Assembly (NCBI GenBank): GCA_009695405.1
Contig: SIAZ01000003.1
Location: 1-32,386, forward strand
Direction of reading: 5' to 3'
Length of the DNA stretch: 32,386 bases
Source: Pedosphaera sp.
Lineage (GTDB): Bacteria; Verrucomicrobiota; Verrucomicrobiia; Limisphaerales; UBA9464
In this document: piece by piece, positions 8,574 through 16,967 of the stretch
How positions within the stretch are numbered: position 1 is the stretch's first letter
How the letters are laid out: each line of letters starts with the position of its first letter
The notes under the pieces: generated by a model
Database searches by the model: none
What the model saw: only the letters and a program-made list of their open reading frames with translations
What the model was told of the DNA's origin: nothing
Made by a program: the position numbers and the translations under genes

Positions 8574-8598
8574 AAAAAAAGGAGCCGGGCGAACCCAG
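8574..8598 (-). terminator. Rho-independent terminator behind the phosphofructokinase gene
   Basis: On the minus strand CTGGG, a TTCG tetraloop and CCCGG form a five-pair stem (8585-8598), then CTCC and seven T residues (8574-8580). It lies between the phosphofructokinase stop (8654) and the threonine aldolase start (8522), separating the two transcription units. The four-base gap before the T-run makes it less than ideal. Confidence 0.5.
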
Positions 8599-8653
8599 AT
8601 CTTTGCGGTCAAAAGTCGCTACTTGAAACAGCAGCTTGGCCCACCGACACCCA

Positions 8654-9928
8654 TTAAGCGCGAGGTGCCAGTTTCTTCTCCACTGGGCTCTTCACAAGGA
8701 CAGTGTACTGTGGTAGCCCGTTCTTATGCGGTATTTGAACCTGACCCTCAATCAAGGGGGAGGCGTACTCGATGAAGGCCGCATTGGGCAAGAAACCATC
8801 TTCACTGATCCACTCGCGCGGTATGAAATGTTCTACGTTGGCGATATTCTCCAGAGGTTCGAGCCCAATTTCCCATCGATAAAGAGCAGAATTCAGCCGG
8901 ACAATTTTTGGCATTAAACCAGACTTCCCACCGATAGCAGCCCGCACTGCGGCTAGGCCACAAGCAAAAGCCTCGTCTACATCCGTTTGGCTGGCATAGT
9001 GAGCAGCTGCCCGTTGAGCATAGCCCAACTTCACCGTGCGTGTTTTCAAGTTCAGTTTCCCTTGAACAAGAGTCGCCAAGGCTTCGGCAGCACCTGATAG
9101 CACAGCGTGTCCAAAGGCATCGAGACGGGCCTTGTCAGCCCCAATTTCTTCGCCTGCCTGATTCTTGACCCCTTCGCCACAGACCACGATACAATATTTA
9201 TGTTCAGCAACGGTTGCCTTCACGCGGGCAAGAAAGGCGGCTTCGTCTAGGGGAATCTCAGGCAACAAAATAATATGAGGTGCATTGGCGGGATTGCCCT
9301 GCTTCGCCAAGACCGTTCCTGCCGCAATCCAACCTGCCGCACGCCCCATCACTTCAATGATACAGCACGAACCGTCGTCGGTGGCCATGGAGCCAACATC
9401 CAATCCTATTTCAGCGACCGTGACTGCATTGTACTTGATGGCTGAACCGTAGCCTGGGCAATGGTCGGTTGCCGGAAGATCATTATCGATGGTCTTTGGA
9501 ACGCCCATCACACTCATCTCATAGCCTCGCTTGATCGCTTCCAGATGGATCTTATGAACGGTATCCTGCGAATCATTGCCGCCCGCATAGAAAAAGAAGC
9601 GGATGTTATGAGCCGCAAAGACCTCGAAAAGGCGGTCCATTTCTTGTGCTGCCTTCTCCGGCTTGTTTTTGAAATCAATCTTGTAGCGACAGGTGCCGAG
9701 CGCGGCAGCCGGCGTGTTCTTCAAGCCTTCGATGGACTTGGATAGTTCATCGTTAATGTCAATCAAGTCCTCATTGAGAATACCTAGAATGCCATTCAGG
9801 CCTCCATAGATCTCCTCAATGCATTCATGATGCCCAGCTTCGGTAATAACCCCAGCGATCGAGGCGTTAATGACACTGGTGGGGCCACCAGACTGGGCGA
9901 CGAGAAGATTTCCAATGAGTTCTGCCAT
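8654..9928 (-). CDS. pfp: Pyrophosphate-dependent 6-phosphofructokinase
   Basis: Phosphorylates fructose 6-phosphate reversibly with pyrophosphate instead of ATP. Numbering from ATG 9928 (MAELIGNLLVAQSGGPTSVINASIAG): the nucleotide/PPi site reads GGNDSQDT (116-123), where D119 takes the place of the Gly found in ATP enzymes, and PKTIDNDLPATDHCPGYGSA has K145 where ATP enzymes have Gly. Both changes are known markers of PPi specificity. D148 and D150 of TIDND are the catalytic and metal-binding acids. EVMGRAAGWIA is the sugar-phosphate motif. The 424-residue length fits the group. The open frame extends to 9988, but that part has no homology and would overlap the divergent promoter region. It is divergent from the lipid A acyltransferase gene. 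Reaction reversibility would allow use in both glycolysis and gluconeogenesis. Confidence 0.92.
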   Translation of the reverse strand: MAELIGNLLVAQSGGPTSVINASIAGVITEAGHHECIEEIYGGLNGILGILNEDLIDINDELSKSIEGLKNTPAAALGTCRYKIDFKNKPEKAAQEMDRLFEVFAAHNIRFFFYAGGNDSQDTVHKIHLEAIKRGYEMSVMGVPKTIDNDLPATDHCPGYGSAIKYNAVTVAEIGLDVGSMATDDGSCCIIEVMGRAAGWIAAGTVLAKQGNPANAPHIILLPEIPLDEAAFLARVKATVAEHKYCIVVCGEGVKNQAGEEIGADKARLDAFGHAVLSGAAEALATLVQGKLNLKTRTVKLGYAQRAAAHYASQTDVDEAFACGLAAVRAAIGGKSGLMPKIVRLNSALYRWEIGLEPLENIANVEHFIPREWISEDGFLPNAAFIEYASPLIEGQVQIPHKNGLPQYTVLVKSPVEKKLAPRA

Positions 9929-10072
9929 ACAATTTAAGAGCGGTAAGTGTGCCTTGCCGAGGCTCGAGCGGCAAGCGGCGAATCGCAACCTTGCCCTAGC
10001 TTGCTCACTTCATTGGCGTCTTTAGCTATTTCCAACTCCCTTTCCTTGTTTTTTTTTGCACCCTTCGGCGAC
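9929..10072. promoter_or_regulatory. Divergent promoter region, pfp / lipid A acyltransferase
   Basis: The 144 bases between the two divergent starts must contain both promoters if the starts chosen here are right. A T-tract lies near 10045-10060. No clear -35/-10 pair or operator was recognised. Confidence 0.35.
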
Positions 10073-11014
10073 GTGTTGAACCGCCTATTAGAATGGATAC
10101 TGACGGGATTGGTAACCGTCCTTAGGTGCCTGTCTTTGGAAACGATCGCCCAAATGGGTCGTCTTCTCGGAGGACTTGCTTGGCGGATTGATATCCGTCA
10201 CCGGAGGATCGCCGTGGAAAACATCCGGCACGCCTTTCCCGAATGGTCTCAACAACAAGTACGAGATACGGTTCGCGAAAATTTCCGGCGGATCGGCGAA
10301 GCCTATGCCTGTGCGGTTCGCATCCCAGGAATGTCCCTCGCCGAGTTGGGAGATCGAATCGAGTACGTCGGGCTGAAGAGTTGCCTCCCGCCCTTGGGGC
10401 AAAATTTAGTGGTCGCCAGTGGCCACTTCGGCAACTTCGACCTTTTAAGTCTATCCGCTCAAATTATCCCCGACCGACATTCAGCCACCACGTATCGTGC
10501 CCAAGGTGTCAAAGCCTTGGAAACTGTCTTCCAAGGGCTTCGCGAACGCACCGGGGTTCAATTCTTTGAACGTCGCCAAGGAGTGGTAGCGATGAGAAAT
10601 CTGTTTAAATCTGGCAATGTTATTTTGGCACTTTTCGCCGATCAACACGGTGGAGCTCACGGACTCTGGTTGCCATTGCTCGGTCGGCCTTGCTCTTGCA
10701 GTACCTCTGCTGCAGTTATCGCGCTGCGCTATCGAGCCACATTAACTACGAGCTTTTGCTTCCGCACCCGCTTGGCAGGTTGGCGCATCGAATGTGGCCC
10801 AAACATTCCGACACACACGCCCGATGGCCTTGAACGGAGTGTTGAAGAAATCACTCGCGATATTGTTGTTGCCTACGAAGTGGCTATCCGCCGCGATCCA
10901 GCCAACTGGTTTTGGGTTCATCGCCGATGGAAACCGCGTTCACAGCACCAAAGCCTATCGCCGCCTCCGATCGATCCGAATCAATCCTCGAATCTCTCGG
11001 AGACAAAGCCTTGA
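10073..11014 (+). CDS. Lipid A acyltransferase (LpxL/HtrB family)
   Basis: Transfers a secondary acyl chain to lipid A at the inner face of the inner membrane. The N-terminus (LLEWILTGLVTVLRCL) is the single membrane anchor, followed by GRLLGGLAWRIDIRHRRIAVENIRHAFPEWS, a segment characteristic of the family. The catalytic HX4D motif is present in SGHFGNFD. Downstream segments FADQHGGAHGLWLPLLGRPCSCSTSAAVIALRY and WFWVHRRWKPR also match. I take GTG 10073 (VLNRLLEW) as start because it places the anchor at the N-terminus; the frame is open upstream to 9947 but that part is low-complexity. The stop TGA (11012-11014) overlaps a TTG start of the heptosyltransferase gene, indicating a coupled LPS operon. 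Confidence 0.85.
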   Translation: MLNRLLEWILTGLVTVLRCLSLETIAQMGRLLGGLAWRIDIRHRRIAVENIRHAFPEWSQQQVRDTVRENFRRIGEAYACAVRIPGMSLAELGDRIEYVGLKSCLPPLGQNLVVASGHFGNFDLLSLSAQIIPDRHSATTYRAQGVKALETVFQGLRERTGVQFFERRQGVVAMRNLFKSGNVILALFADQHGGAHGLWLPLLGRPCSCSTSAAVIALRYRATLTTSFCFRTRLAGWRIECGPNIPTHTPDGLERSVEEITRDIVVAYEVAIRRDPANWFWVHRRWKPRSQHQSLSPPPIDPNQSSNLSETKP

Positions 11015-12123
11015 AAACGACTCTTACCCAGCCAAATCGGATTCTTGTCCGCAGTGTCAACTGGCTTGGCGATGCAGTGATGTCAACCCCAGCTTTACTC
11101 CGTCTTCGTCAACACTTTCCTTCGGCCCATATAGGTCTTCTCTGTCACAAAAAACTAGCCGAACTCTGGATCGATCACCCCGCTGTCGATGCGGTGCTTT
11201 CTTTTGAAGACCGAGAATCGCCTCGATCGATCGGCAGACGGTTGCGAAGTGAAAAATTCGATCTGGCTCTCCTTTTTCCAAATTCATTTCGTTCGGCTTT
11301 AGAAGCTTTTATTGCTGGTATCCCTCAGAGGATCGGTAGTCGCTCCGGCCTGCGTCGATGGCTTTTAACTACGGCTGTTTCCGCCGCCCCAGAAGTCATC
11401 CGATTAAAAAAACGATCAAAAGCAGAAATTCTGAGACGGATCACCCACTCATCCCAGGCAGAACCTTCCATTCCGTTGGGCTCCCATCAACTGCATCATT
11501 ACCTCCGAATTGTCGCCGCTGTCGGCGCTTCGGCTCTCCCCTTACCCCCGCATTTGACCGTCGCCGCTCGTGATCGGACTGAAGCCACGGCGGAGGGTCT
11601 TCGTTCCACTTTAGGACGACGCGTTGTAGGACTAAACGCGGGAGCAGAATACGGTCCGGCTAAACGTTGGCCTGTGGCCCGATTCGCTGAAGCTGCCAAC
11701 CGACTTCATTCTCTTACAGGCTGTCATTTCCTAGTGTTTGGCGGGCCAGCCGATATCTCGATTGCTAATGAACTTCGAGGTCAAATCCACTCGGCACCGG
11801 TTACTGTCTTGGCCGGTAAAACGACCCTGCGCCAACTAATGGCACGCTTAGAATGCTGCGATGTACTGATCACTAACGACACTGGCCCGATGCACCTTGC
11901 AGCCGCCTTGGGAGTTCCGGTGGTGGTCCCATTCGGCAGCACTTCACCCGAACTGACTGGGCCCGGCAATCCTGGGGATCCACGCCATACCTTGATTAAA
12001 AGTGACGCTGCTTGCGCCCCTTGCTTCCAGCGGCACTGCCCAGTCGATTTCCGCTGCATGACCCAAATTTCCATCGATGTCGTGGTGGATGCCACAGCGC
12101 GATGTTTAGGTCGTCTCGACTGA
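11011..12123 (+). CDS. waaF: ADP-heptose:LPS heptosyltransferase II (GT9 family)
   Basis: A GT-B glycosyltransferase that adds L,D-manno-heptose to the LPS inner core. Seen in order: RILVRSVNWLGDAVMSTPALLRLRQHFP at the N-terminus with the catalytic-site Asp of NWLGD, LLFPNSFRSALEAFIAGIPQRIG, GLNAGAEYGPAKRWP in the C-terminal domain, and ITNDTGPMHLAAALGVPVVVPFGSTSPELTGP for the ADP-heptose site. Near the C-terminus a four-cysteine pattern (CAPCFQRHCPVDFRCM), usual in WaaF proteins, is present. The start is uncertain: TTG 11011 forms a TTGA overlap with the previous stop, which I prefer; ATGs at 10912 or 10927 would give a 30-residue extension overlapping the acyltransferase gene. Length is about 370 residues. 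Confidence 0.87.
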   Translation: MKTTLTQPNRILVRSVNWLGDAVMSTPALLRLRQHFPSAHIGLLCHKKLAELWIDHPAVDAVLSFEDRESPRSIGRRLRSEKFDLALLFPNSFRSALEAFIAGIPQRIGSRSGLRRWLLTTAVSAAPEVIRLKKRSKAEILRRITHSSQAEPSIPLGSHQLHHYLRIVAAVGASALPLPPHLTVAARDRTEATAEGLRSTLGRRVVGLNAGAEYGPAKRWPVARFAEAANRLHSLTGCHFLVFGGPADISIANELRGQIHSAPVTVLAGKTTLRQLMARLECCDVLITNDTGPMHLAAALGVPVVVPFGSTSPELTGPGNPGDPRHTLIKSDAACAPCFQRHCPVDFRCMTQISIDVVVDATARCLGRLD

Positions 12124-12177
12124 ATCAGCTTCTTCTGTGGCTTTACAAAAAAAAGCAGCGTCATACCCTCCACCTCT

Positions 12178-12486
12178 GTGCCCCTCAAAGCGCAACAGTT
12201 CGACAAAGAAATCCAGACGGCTCTGCGCAGCTACAACCGCCACATTGTTTGTATCGAACAAGTCCCCGACGATGCTGAGGAAGCTCTACGTTCTCTTATG
12301 AGTAAAGCAATCCGTGCTTTCGAAGGTCGAGAAACAGGGATGCGACATGGCATCGCCCTGAATCGACTGATCACGGTCATTCTAAGTCAATCTGATACCA
12401 CGCGCCCTCATTGCGGTATTTATTTTAATCTCCACTCTCCTTACGCCAAAAAAGCGGCAGCCAAAGTTATTCCATCGGGTTCTTGA
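12178..12486 (+). CDS. Hypothetical protein of 102 residues
   Basis: A small soluble protein beginning at GTG 12178 (PLKAQQFDKEIQTAL), 54 bases behind the heptosyltransferase stop and in the same direction, so probably the third gene of the LPS operon. It is largely helical and charged in the first two thirds (DDAEEALRSLMSKAIRAFEGRE), with a more hydrophobic stretch (GIALNRLITVILSQ) and a C-terminal strand-like part (HCGIYFNLHSPYAKK). There is no signal peptide or membrane segment. I do not recognise a family. The even amino-acid composition and the gene-sized gap support a real gene. Confidence 0.5.
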   Translation: MPLKAQQFDKEIQTALRSYNRHIVCIEQVPDDAEEALRSLMSKAIRAFEGRETGMRHGIALNRLITVILSQSDTTRPHCGIYFNLHSPYAKKAAAKVIPSGS

Positions 12487-12667
12487 ACAGTCGAAACCGC
12501 TGGCTTCGCTTAAGCCTCTCCATCGCCCCTATTAAAAATAGCGCGATTAGTCCCCTTCTCTCACTTGAACGGACACCAAGGGATGACCCCAAGGTCACTT
12601 TGTTTATTCCTTCAACTTTCTTATCTTAACCAGCCCAGCGTGTCTCAGCGCAAAAGTTAAAGATGAA

Positions 12668-13582
12668 ATGGCGATTTGGTTGGCTACATCCTCAACTGCT
12701 TGGAAACCCTGCGATCCGAGTTCTATGGTTCCTCGTTTTTTAAAACGTACTGCCCAATGGAGTTTCGGCGTACGCTGGATAAATCGTGTCTTCGAAAAAA
12801 ACAAAAAATACTCGCCGCTTTTTACTTTGAAACACGCTGTCTTATTTTTTGTCTTGTGCACCTTTGTTTTAGCTTGGCCTGACGTTTTCTTGGGCACTGC
12901 TCAGACCCAACCCACCGACACAGTTGCTGTCGATCTTGGAGTGAGCAAAGTCCAAAATTTAGCCCTCGATTTAGCTCGGTCACGCAGTATCGCTACCCAT
13001 CAACTCTCTTCTAATGAGTCGGGATTCATTTCACTTTTTAACGGACGAGATCTGACGGGCTGGCAAGGATCCGGTTGGACTGTCGAGGACGGCCTTCTTA
13101 TCTGCCACGGAGGCTTCCTAACCTGTTCAAATCGACAGTTTACCAACTTTATTATCCGATTCGAAGTGAAGCTTTCCTCGGGTGCTAACAACGGCCTCAA
13201 TTTCAGATCAAAAAACTCCCTGTGGAACGAGATCCAAATCATCGATGAGACCCATCCAGCGTATGCAACGATCCATGATTATCAGGCACATGGGTCACTT
13301 TACGGTGTGGTAGCGGCTCGACGCGGCTTCTGTAAACCTCTCGGGGAATGGAATATCCACGAACTAATCGCTAACGGTTCACATATCCAAGTCACCCTGA
13401 ATGGAACGAAAATTGTGGATGCAGATATAGGCAATCTCGACCTAGACAACTGCAAGGATGGGACCGCTCATCCAGGGTTACGCAACGCCTCCGGCGATCT
13501 AGGTTGGTTGGGTCACCCCAATGCTAAGGAAAAGAAAAGCCCTGTCTATTTCAGAAATATTCGCCTCAAACAACTCCCCTAA
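12668..13582 (+). CDS. DUF1080 (3-keto-disaccharide hydrolase-like) protein with N-terminal membrane anchor
   Basis: The C-terminal two thirds (about residues 118-304) is a DUF1080 domain, a concanavalin-like fold. It opens with GFISLFNGRDLTGWQGSGWTVEDGLLICHGG, contains FEVKLSSGANNGLNFRS and the WNIHELIANGSHIQVTLNGTKIVDAD strand pair, and ends PVYFRNIRLKQLP. Some members hydrolyse 3-keto-glucosides and others bind sugars, so the activity here is open. The first 75 residues hold a hydrophobic segment (HAVLFFVLCTFVLAW, about 56-70) that would act as a signal anchor, placing the domain in the periplasm. ATG 12668 is the first start; ATG 12725 is an alternative. It sits just upstream of the SASA esterase gene and may act on the same glycans. 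Confidence 0.85.
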   Translation: MAIWLATSSTAWKPCDPSSMVPRFLKRTAQWSFGVRWINRVFEKNKKYSPLFTLKHAVLFFVLCTFVLAWPDVFLGTAQTQPTDTVAVDLGVSKVQNLALDLARSRSIATHQLSSNESGFISLFNGRDLTGWQGSGWTVEDGLLICHGGFLTCSNRQFTNFIIRFEVKLSSGANNGLNFRSKNSLWNEIQIIDETHPAYATIHDYQAHGSLYGVVAARRGFCKPLGEWNIHELIANGSHIQVTLNGTKIVDADIGNLDLDNCKDGTAHPGLRNASGDLGWLGHPNAKEKKSPVYFRNIRLKQLP

Positions 13583-13691
13583 ATAGAGTCTTTAAAATCC
13601 ATTGATCACTCTTCTACTCGGCCTCTAGAAGGTGTCTAAATCGACTGAGAGCGCCTGCCCATTAGTTTATTCCACTTTATCTTCGACTACT

Positions 13692-15341
13692 ATGTTTGTT
13701 GCCAAACTTCTCCGTATTCTTGTGGCGATTGCACACCTCTTACCCCTAGCCTCACCAGCTGCTGAAGTAGTTAAGCCGACAAAAGTCTACATTTTTGCAG
13801 GTCAATCCAACATGGAGGGAGCCGATGCTCACCCTAAACTCATCGATAGCTATCCGCTTTTCAAAGGTTCGGGCACGCCGCAAACGAATGTCCTCTTCAC
13901 CTCGCTTCCCAGCCAAGGTCAAGGCGGTTTCGAAGGATGGGGTCCACTTCAACCCCTCCACTCTTTTGGATCCGAACTCACCTTTGCGCGCCTGTTAAAA
14001 CAGCGAGATAAGTCTCCTATCGCTATTATTAAGTCAGCGGTCGGCGGTACTACACTCGCCTACGACTGGAATCCTGCGGCCCCCGCTAAAGGCCAGAAGC
14101 TTTATCCGAGAACCCTTCAGCTCATTCAAGAGTCACTTCACGATCTGGAAAAACGGGGACTGGCCTATCGACTCGAGGGGGTAATGTGGCATCAAGGCGA
14201 AAACGATATGCTGGATAGGAACCTTAATACCCAGTACGCCAAAGGACTCGACCAACTCATCCGTCAACTTCGAAAGGATCTCCATGCGCCGGCCTTAAAA
14301 TGGTTCATTGCTGAAGTCAGCGAGAAAGGAATCTGGGGTATGGATAATCGCCAAAATCTCGCTATTCTCCGCCAGCAGCAGGACCAAGTGATCAAAGCGG
14401 ATCCCCTCCTCCACTGGGTGCCAACCTCTCACCTTGCTTTTGAAGTCATGCAGAGCGGCCAACCCCATTATCATTTCGGAACTCAGGGCCAATTACAGAT
14501 GGGCGAAGGGTTTGCAAGGGCCTATCTACAGAGCCTAGGCAAGAAGCCAATTGAGACAGGAGCGCCCCTCAAAAATCGCCTTTTGAATCCAAAAACACGT
14601 GTTCGACTCTTCGTACTCGCGGGTCAACGAACGATGGAAGGTGAAGATACCTCTGTCGCAGATATTTCCAAGAGTCCGGACTTTAATCACCTCATATCCC
14701 CCCAGAAAAATGTTCTCTTCCGTTATTCGCTCGGAGGTCGGGTGAAGGTCTCGCAGACATGGGAACCTCTTGGGCCGGTTGATTTTCTCGGCAACTTCGG
14801 GCCTGAATTGAGCTTTGGGGCGCTTCTTAGAAAATCACTCAACACCAAGGAGGGGCTGGCCCTTGTGAAATTCACCCACAGCGGTGCTCAAGGACCCGAT
14901 TGGTTCCCTAGCGGTTCACCCGAAGCGCGTCGCGATCTTTATCCTCACTTTATCTCCTTTATCCGTGCAGCCCTCGAAGATCTAAATCGGCAAGGGTACG
15001 AACCTTCCTTGGAAGGGATCTTCTGGCATACCGGAGAAAACGACACCTACTTTGGTCCGTACCAGAGGAAAAACGCCACTTGGATGAAGGCGCTTATTAC
15101 TCAAATGCGACTCGATCTTCAGAAACCTTTTCTGCCTTGGTTTATTTCCGAACAACATCCCGCCGCTCTTTGGCGCAATATGGAATCCGTCAATGCGGAC
15201 CTCAACATGATGGCGCAGTCTGAACAAAACATCGTCCTTATTAAAACGGGTTTCCTACCTTTTAAACGCCCGCACTTTGGAACCCAAGGCACACTTTTAT
15301 TGGGTGAAGAAATGGCAAAAGCCTACCTTCAGCGCCAGTAA
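13692..15341 (+). CDS. Secreted protein with two tandem SASA (sialate O-acetylesterase-type, CE6-like) domains, the second lacking its nucleophile
   Basis: ATG 13692 gives a clean signal peptide (MFVAKLLRILVAIAHLLPLASPAAE). An upstream in-frame GTG at 13632 would add 20 residues before it, and the numbers here count from that GTG. Domain 1 (about 50-305) is an SGNH-like acetylesterase: FAGQSNMEG with nucleophile S59, SAVGGTTLAYDW (oxyanion Gly), WHQGEND (186-192) and HFGTQGQ with H281. Domain 2 (about 325-569) repeats the whole fold: VLAGQRTMEG has R333 in place of the Ser, THSGAQGPDW replaces the GGT oxyanion segment, WHTGEND replaces WHQGEND, but H548 of HFGTQG remains. So domain 1 should be active on acetylated sugars and domain 2 should be catalytically dead, perhaps a binding or structural unit. 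It follows the DUF1080 gene by about 110 bases and lies beside a deoxyhexose module. Confidence 0.85.
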   Translation: MFVAKLLRILVAIAHLLPLASPAAEVVKPTKVYIFAGQSNMEGADAHPKLIDSYPLFKGSGTPQTNVLFTSLPSQGQGGFEGWGPLQPLHSFGSELTFARLLKQRDKSPIAIIKSAVGGTTLAYDWNPAAPAKGQKLYPRTLQLIQESLHDLEKRGLAYRLEGVMWHQGENDMLDRNLNTQYAKGLDQLIRQLRKDLHAPALKWFIAEVSEKGIWGMDNRQNLAILRQQQDQVIKADPLLHWVPTSHLAFEVMQSGQPHYHFGTQGQLQMGEGFARAYLQSLGKKPIETGAPLKNRLLNPKTRVRLFVLAGQRTMEGEDTSVADISKSPDFNHLISPQKNVLFRYSLGGRVKVSQTWEPLGPVDFLGNFGPELSFGALLRKSLNTKEGLALVKFTHSGAQGPDWFPSGSPEARRDLYPHFISFIRAALEDLNRQGYEPSLEGIFWHTGENDTYFGPYQRKNATWMKALITQMRLDLQKPFLPWFISEQHPAALWRNMESVNADLNMMAQSEQNIVLIKTGFLPFKRPHFGTQGTLLLGEEMAKAYLQRQ

Positions 15342-15499
15342 TTATCCCCGCCCTTCAGAGTTTTAAAGCAGTCGGTTTGAATGTCGCTGTCGCTGCTTCA
15401 ACGACTCCTAGCTCAATGGGGCATCCGTTGCTTTCGGCTTGTCGGAGGTTCCAAAGAAGTTCCCCACCCTGAATCAACCCAGAGAGGGCAAACCGGATA

Positions 15500-16795
15500 T
15501 TAAGAGGCCCAAACCGATCCGTTTGGAAATTGAAATTTCTCGACACTGACCGGCACCATCTCAGTGCTAAATCCAGGGCGTTGTGGCGCTAAATAACGCG
15601 CTGAACGAATCTCACAAGGATCGGTAAAGTGCTCATGCAAATGATCCACAAACTCACACACTCGACCCTCCCAAGATCCGCTGACGGAGGTAAAGTCGAT
15701 CATACTAATGTGCTGAACAAATTCGCAAAGCCCCACTCCACCGGCGTGTGGACACACTGGGACTCCAAACTTTGCAGCCATCAGAAGCACCGCTAAATTT
15801 TCATTTAAACCGCCCAATCGACACGAATCCACTTGGCAAAAAGAAATAGCCCGAGCCTGCAACAATTGTTTGAAAAGAATCCGATTCATTCCGTGCTCAC
15901 CGGTCGCCACACCTATACCCAATGGTTCCATTGCCCGAGCAATCGTTGCATGCCCCAAAATATCGTCGGGCGAAGTGGGTTCTTCAATCCACCACGGTTT
16001 GAATGGAGCCAATTCAGTCATCCACGCAATCGCCTCAGGCACCTCCCAAACTTGATTCGCATCCACCATTAGCTTTCGGTCCCATCCGATTTCCTCGCGA
16101 ATCAGGGCAAGCCGACGAATATCATCCGCACGATCGCGGCCTACCTTCACCTTAATATGATTCCAACCCTCAGCGACCGCTTCACGGCATAATCGACGAA
16201 TCTTATCATCTGGATACCCCAACCAACCGGCACTGGTGGTGTAGGCTGGATACCCTTTCTCTTCCAATTCTTTGATTCGTGCGACTTTTGCTGGTTCCGC
16301 CGCTCGCAGTAATGCCAAGGCTTCCTCGGGAGTAATCGCATCGGTGATGTAACGAAAATCGACACAAGCGACAAACGCTTCAGGTGTCAAACAACTCACC
16401 AACTTCCAGACCGGGACCCCCTCAAATCGCGCATACAAATCCCAAAGTGCATTAACAATTGCTGCCATAGCAATGTGAACGGCTCCCTTGTCTGGCCCGA
16501 TCCATCGCAGTTGAGAATCCCCATTTAACCGCCGCCAAACCTGTCCCGGCGAGGCCATAAACTCTTCTAGGGTCAATCCCACTACCAAATGCTCATGAGC
16601 CATGACTGCAGCGCAAACAACATTGTTTCCCCGCCCAATGGTGAAGGTGGAACCATAGCCTTTTAAGGCACCATCGGTGTGCAAAATAACGTAAGCCGAC
16701 GAGTAGTCTGGATCCGGATTCATCGCGTCAGAACCGTCCAAATCTCGTGAGGTGGGAAACCGGACGTCACAAACTTCAAGTCGTACAATGCGCAT
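15500..16795 (-). CDS. fucD: L-fuconate dehydratase (enolase superfamily)
   Basis: Dehydrates L-fuconate to 2-keto-3-deoxy-L-fuconate in the non-phosphorylated L-fucose pathway. The N-terminal DLDGSDAMNPDPDYSSAYV and central YTTSAGWLGYPDDKIR are distinctive of this group. Barrel residues: K215 and K217 in IKVKVG, metal ligand D245 (VDANQVW), E271 (IEEP), E300 (TGEH) and H350 (CPHAGGVGLCEF). Length 431 is normal. Start ATG 16795 (MRIVRLEV) is the family start. It is transcribed away from L-rhamnose isomerase with a 172-base shared regulatory region. Fucose dehydrogenase, lactonase and the later enzymes are not in the window. Related enzymes act on other acid sugars such as L-rhamnonate or D-arabinonate, but the wording fits fuconate best. 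Confidence 0.88.
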   Translation of the reverse strand: MRIVRLEVCDVRFPTSRDLDGSDAMNPDPDYSSAYVILHTDGALKGYGSTFTIGRGNNVVCAAVMAHEHLVVGLTLEEFMASPGQVWRRLNGDSQLRWIGPDKGAVHIAMAAIVNALWDLYARFEGVPVWKLVSCLTPEAFVACVDFRYITDAITPEEALALLRAAEPAKVARIKELEEKGYPAYTTSAGWLGYPDDKIRRLCREAVAEGWNHIKVKVGRDRADDIRRLALIREEIGWDRKLMVDANQVWEVPEAIAWMTELAPFKPWWIEEPTSPDDILGHATIARAMEPLGIGVATGEHGMNRILFKQLLQARAISFCQVDSCRLGGLNENLAVLLMAAKFGVPVCPHAGGVGLCEFVQHISMIDFTSVSGSWEGRVCEFVDHLHEHFTDPCEIRSARYLAPQRPGFSTEMVPVSVEKFQFPNGSVWAS

Positions 16796-16824
16796 AGTCT
16801 AAGGTCTGGAATACGAGGATGGCC

Positions 16825-16888
16825 GTCTCAGAGTCAAATGCCAAGCTCTCCGACTTTTTGGCGCTCCAAATTGAGACAGTTCTGAGAC
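16825..16888. promoter_or_regulatory. Candidate operator: GTCTCAGA inverted repeat between fucD and rhaA
   Basis: GTCTCAGA (16825-16832) and its exact reverse complement TCTGAGAC (16881-16888) lie in the divergent region, with a further GAGAC copy in TTGAGACA at 16871-16878. Repeated, oppositely oriented half-sites between divergent sugar genes suggest binding sites of a sugar-responsive regulator. The regulator is not in the window, and eight-base repeats can occur by chance. Confidence 0.3.
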
Positions 16889-16967
16889 TCTTCAACCTTC
16901 TTTAACACCAAACCTCATCTTGGAGCTTTTACACTTCAATCAAATTACTTACCAAAGCACTCAACCC

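Noticed and set aside
15355..15546. Small minus-strand open frame overlapping the 3' end of fucD
   Set aside because: fucD ends at the normal family length, the frame has no start signal or motif, and it runs through the overlap in a different frame.
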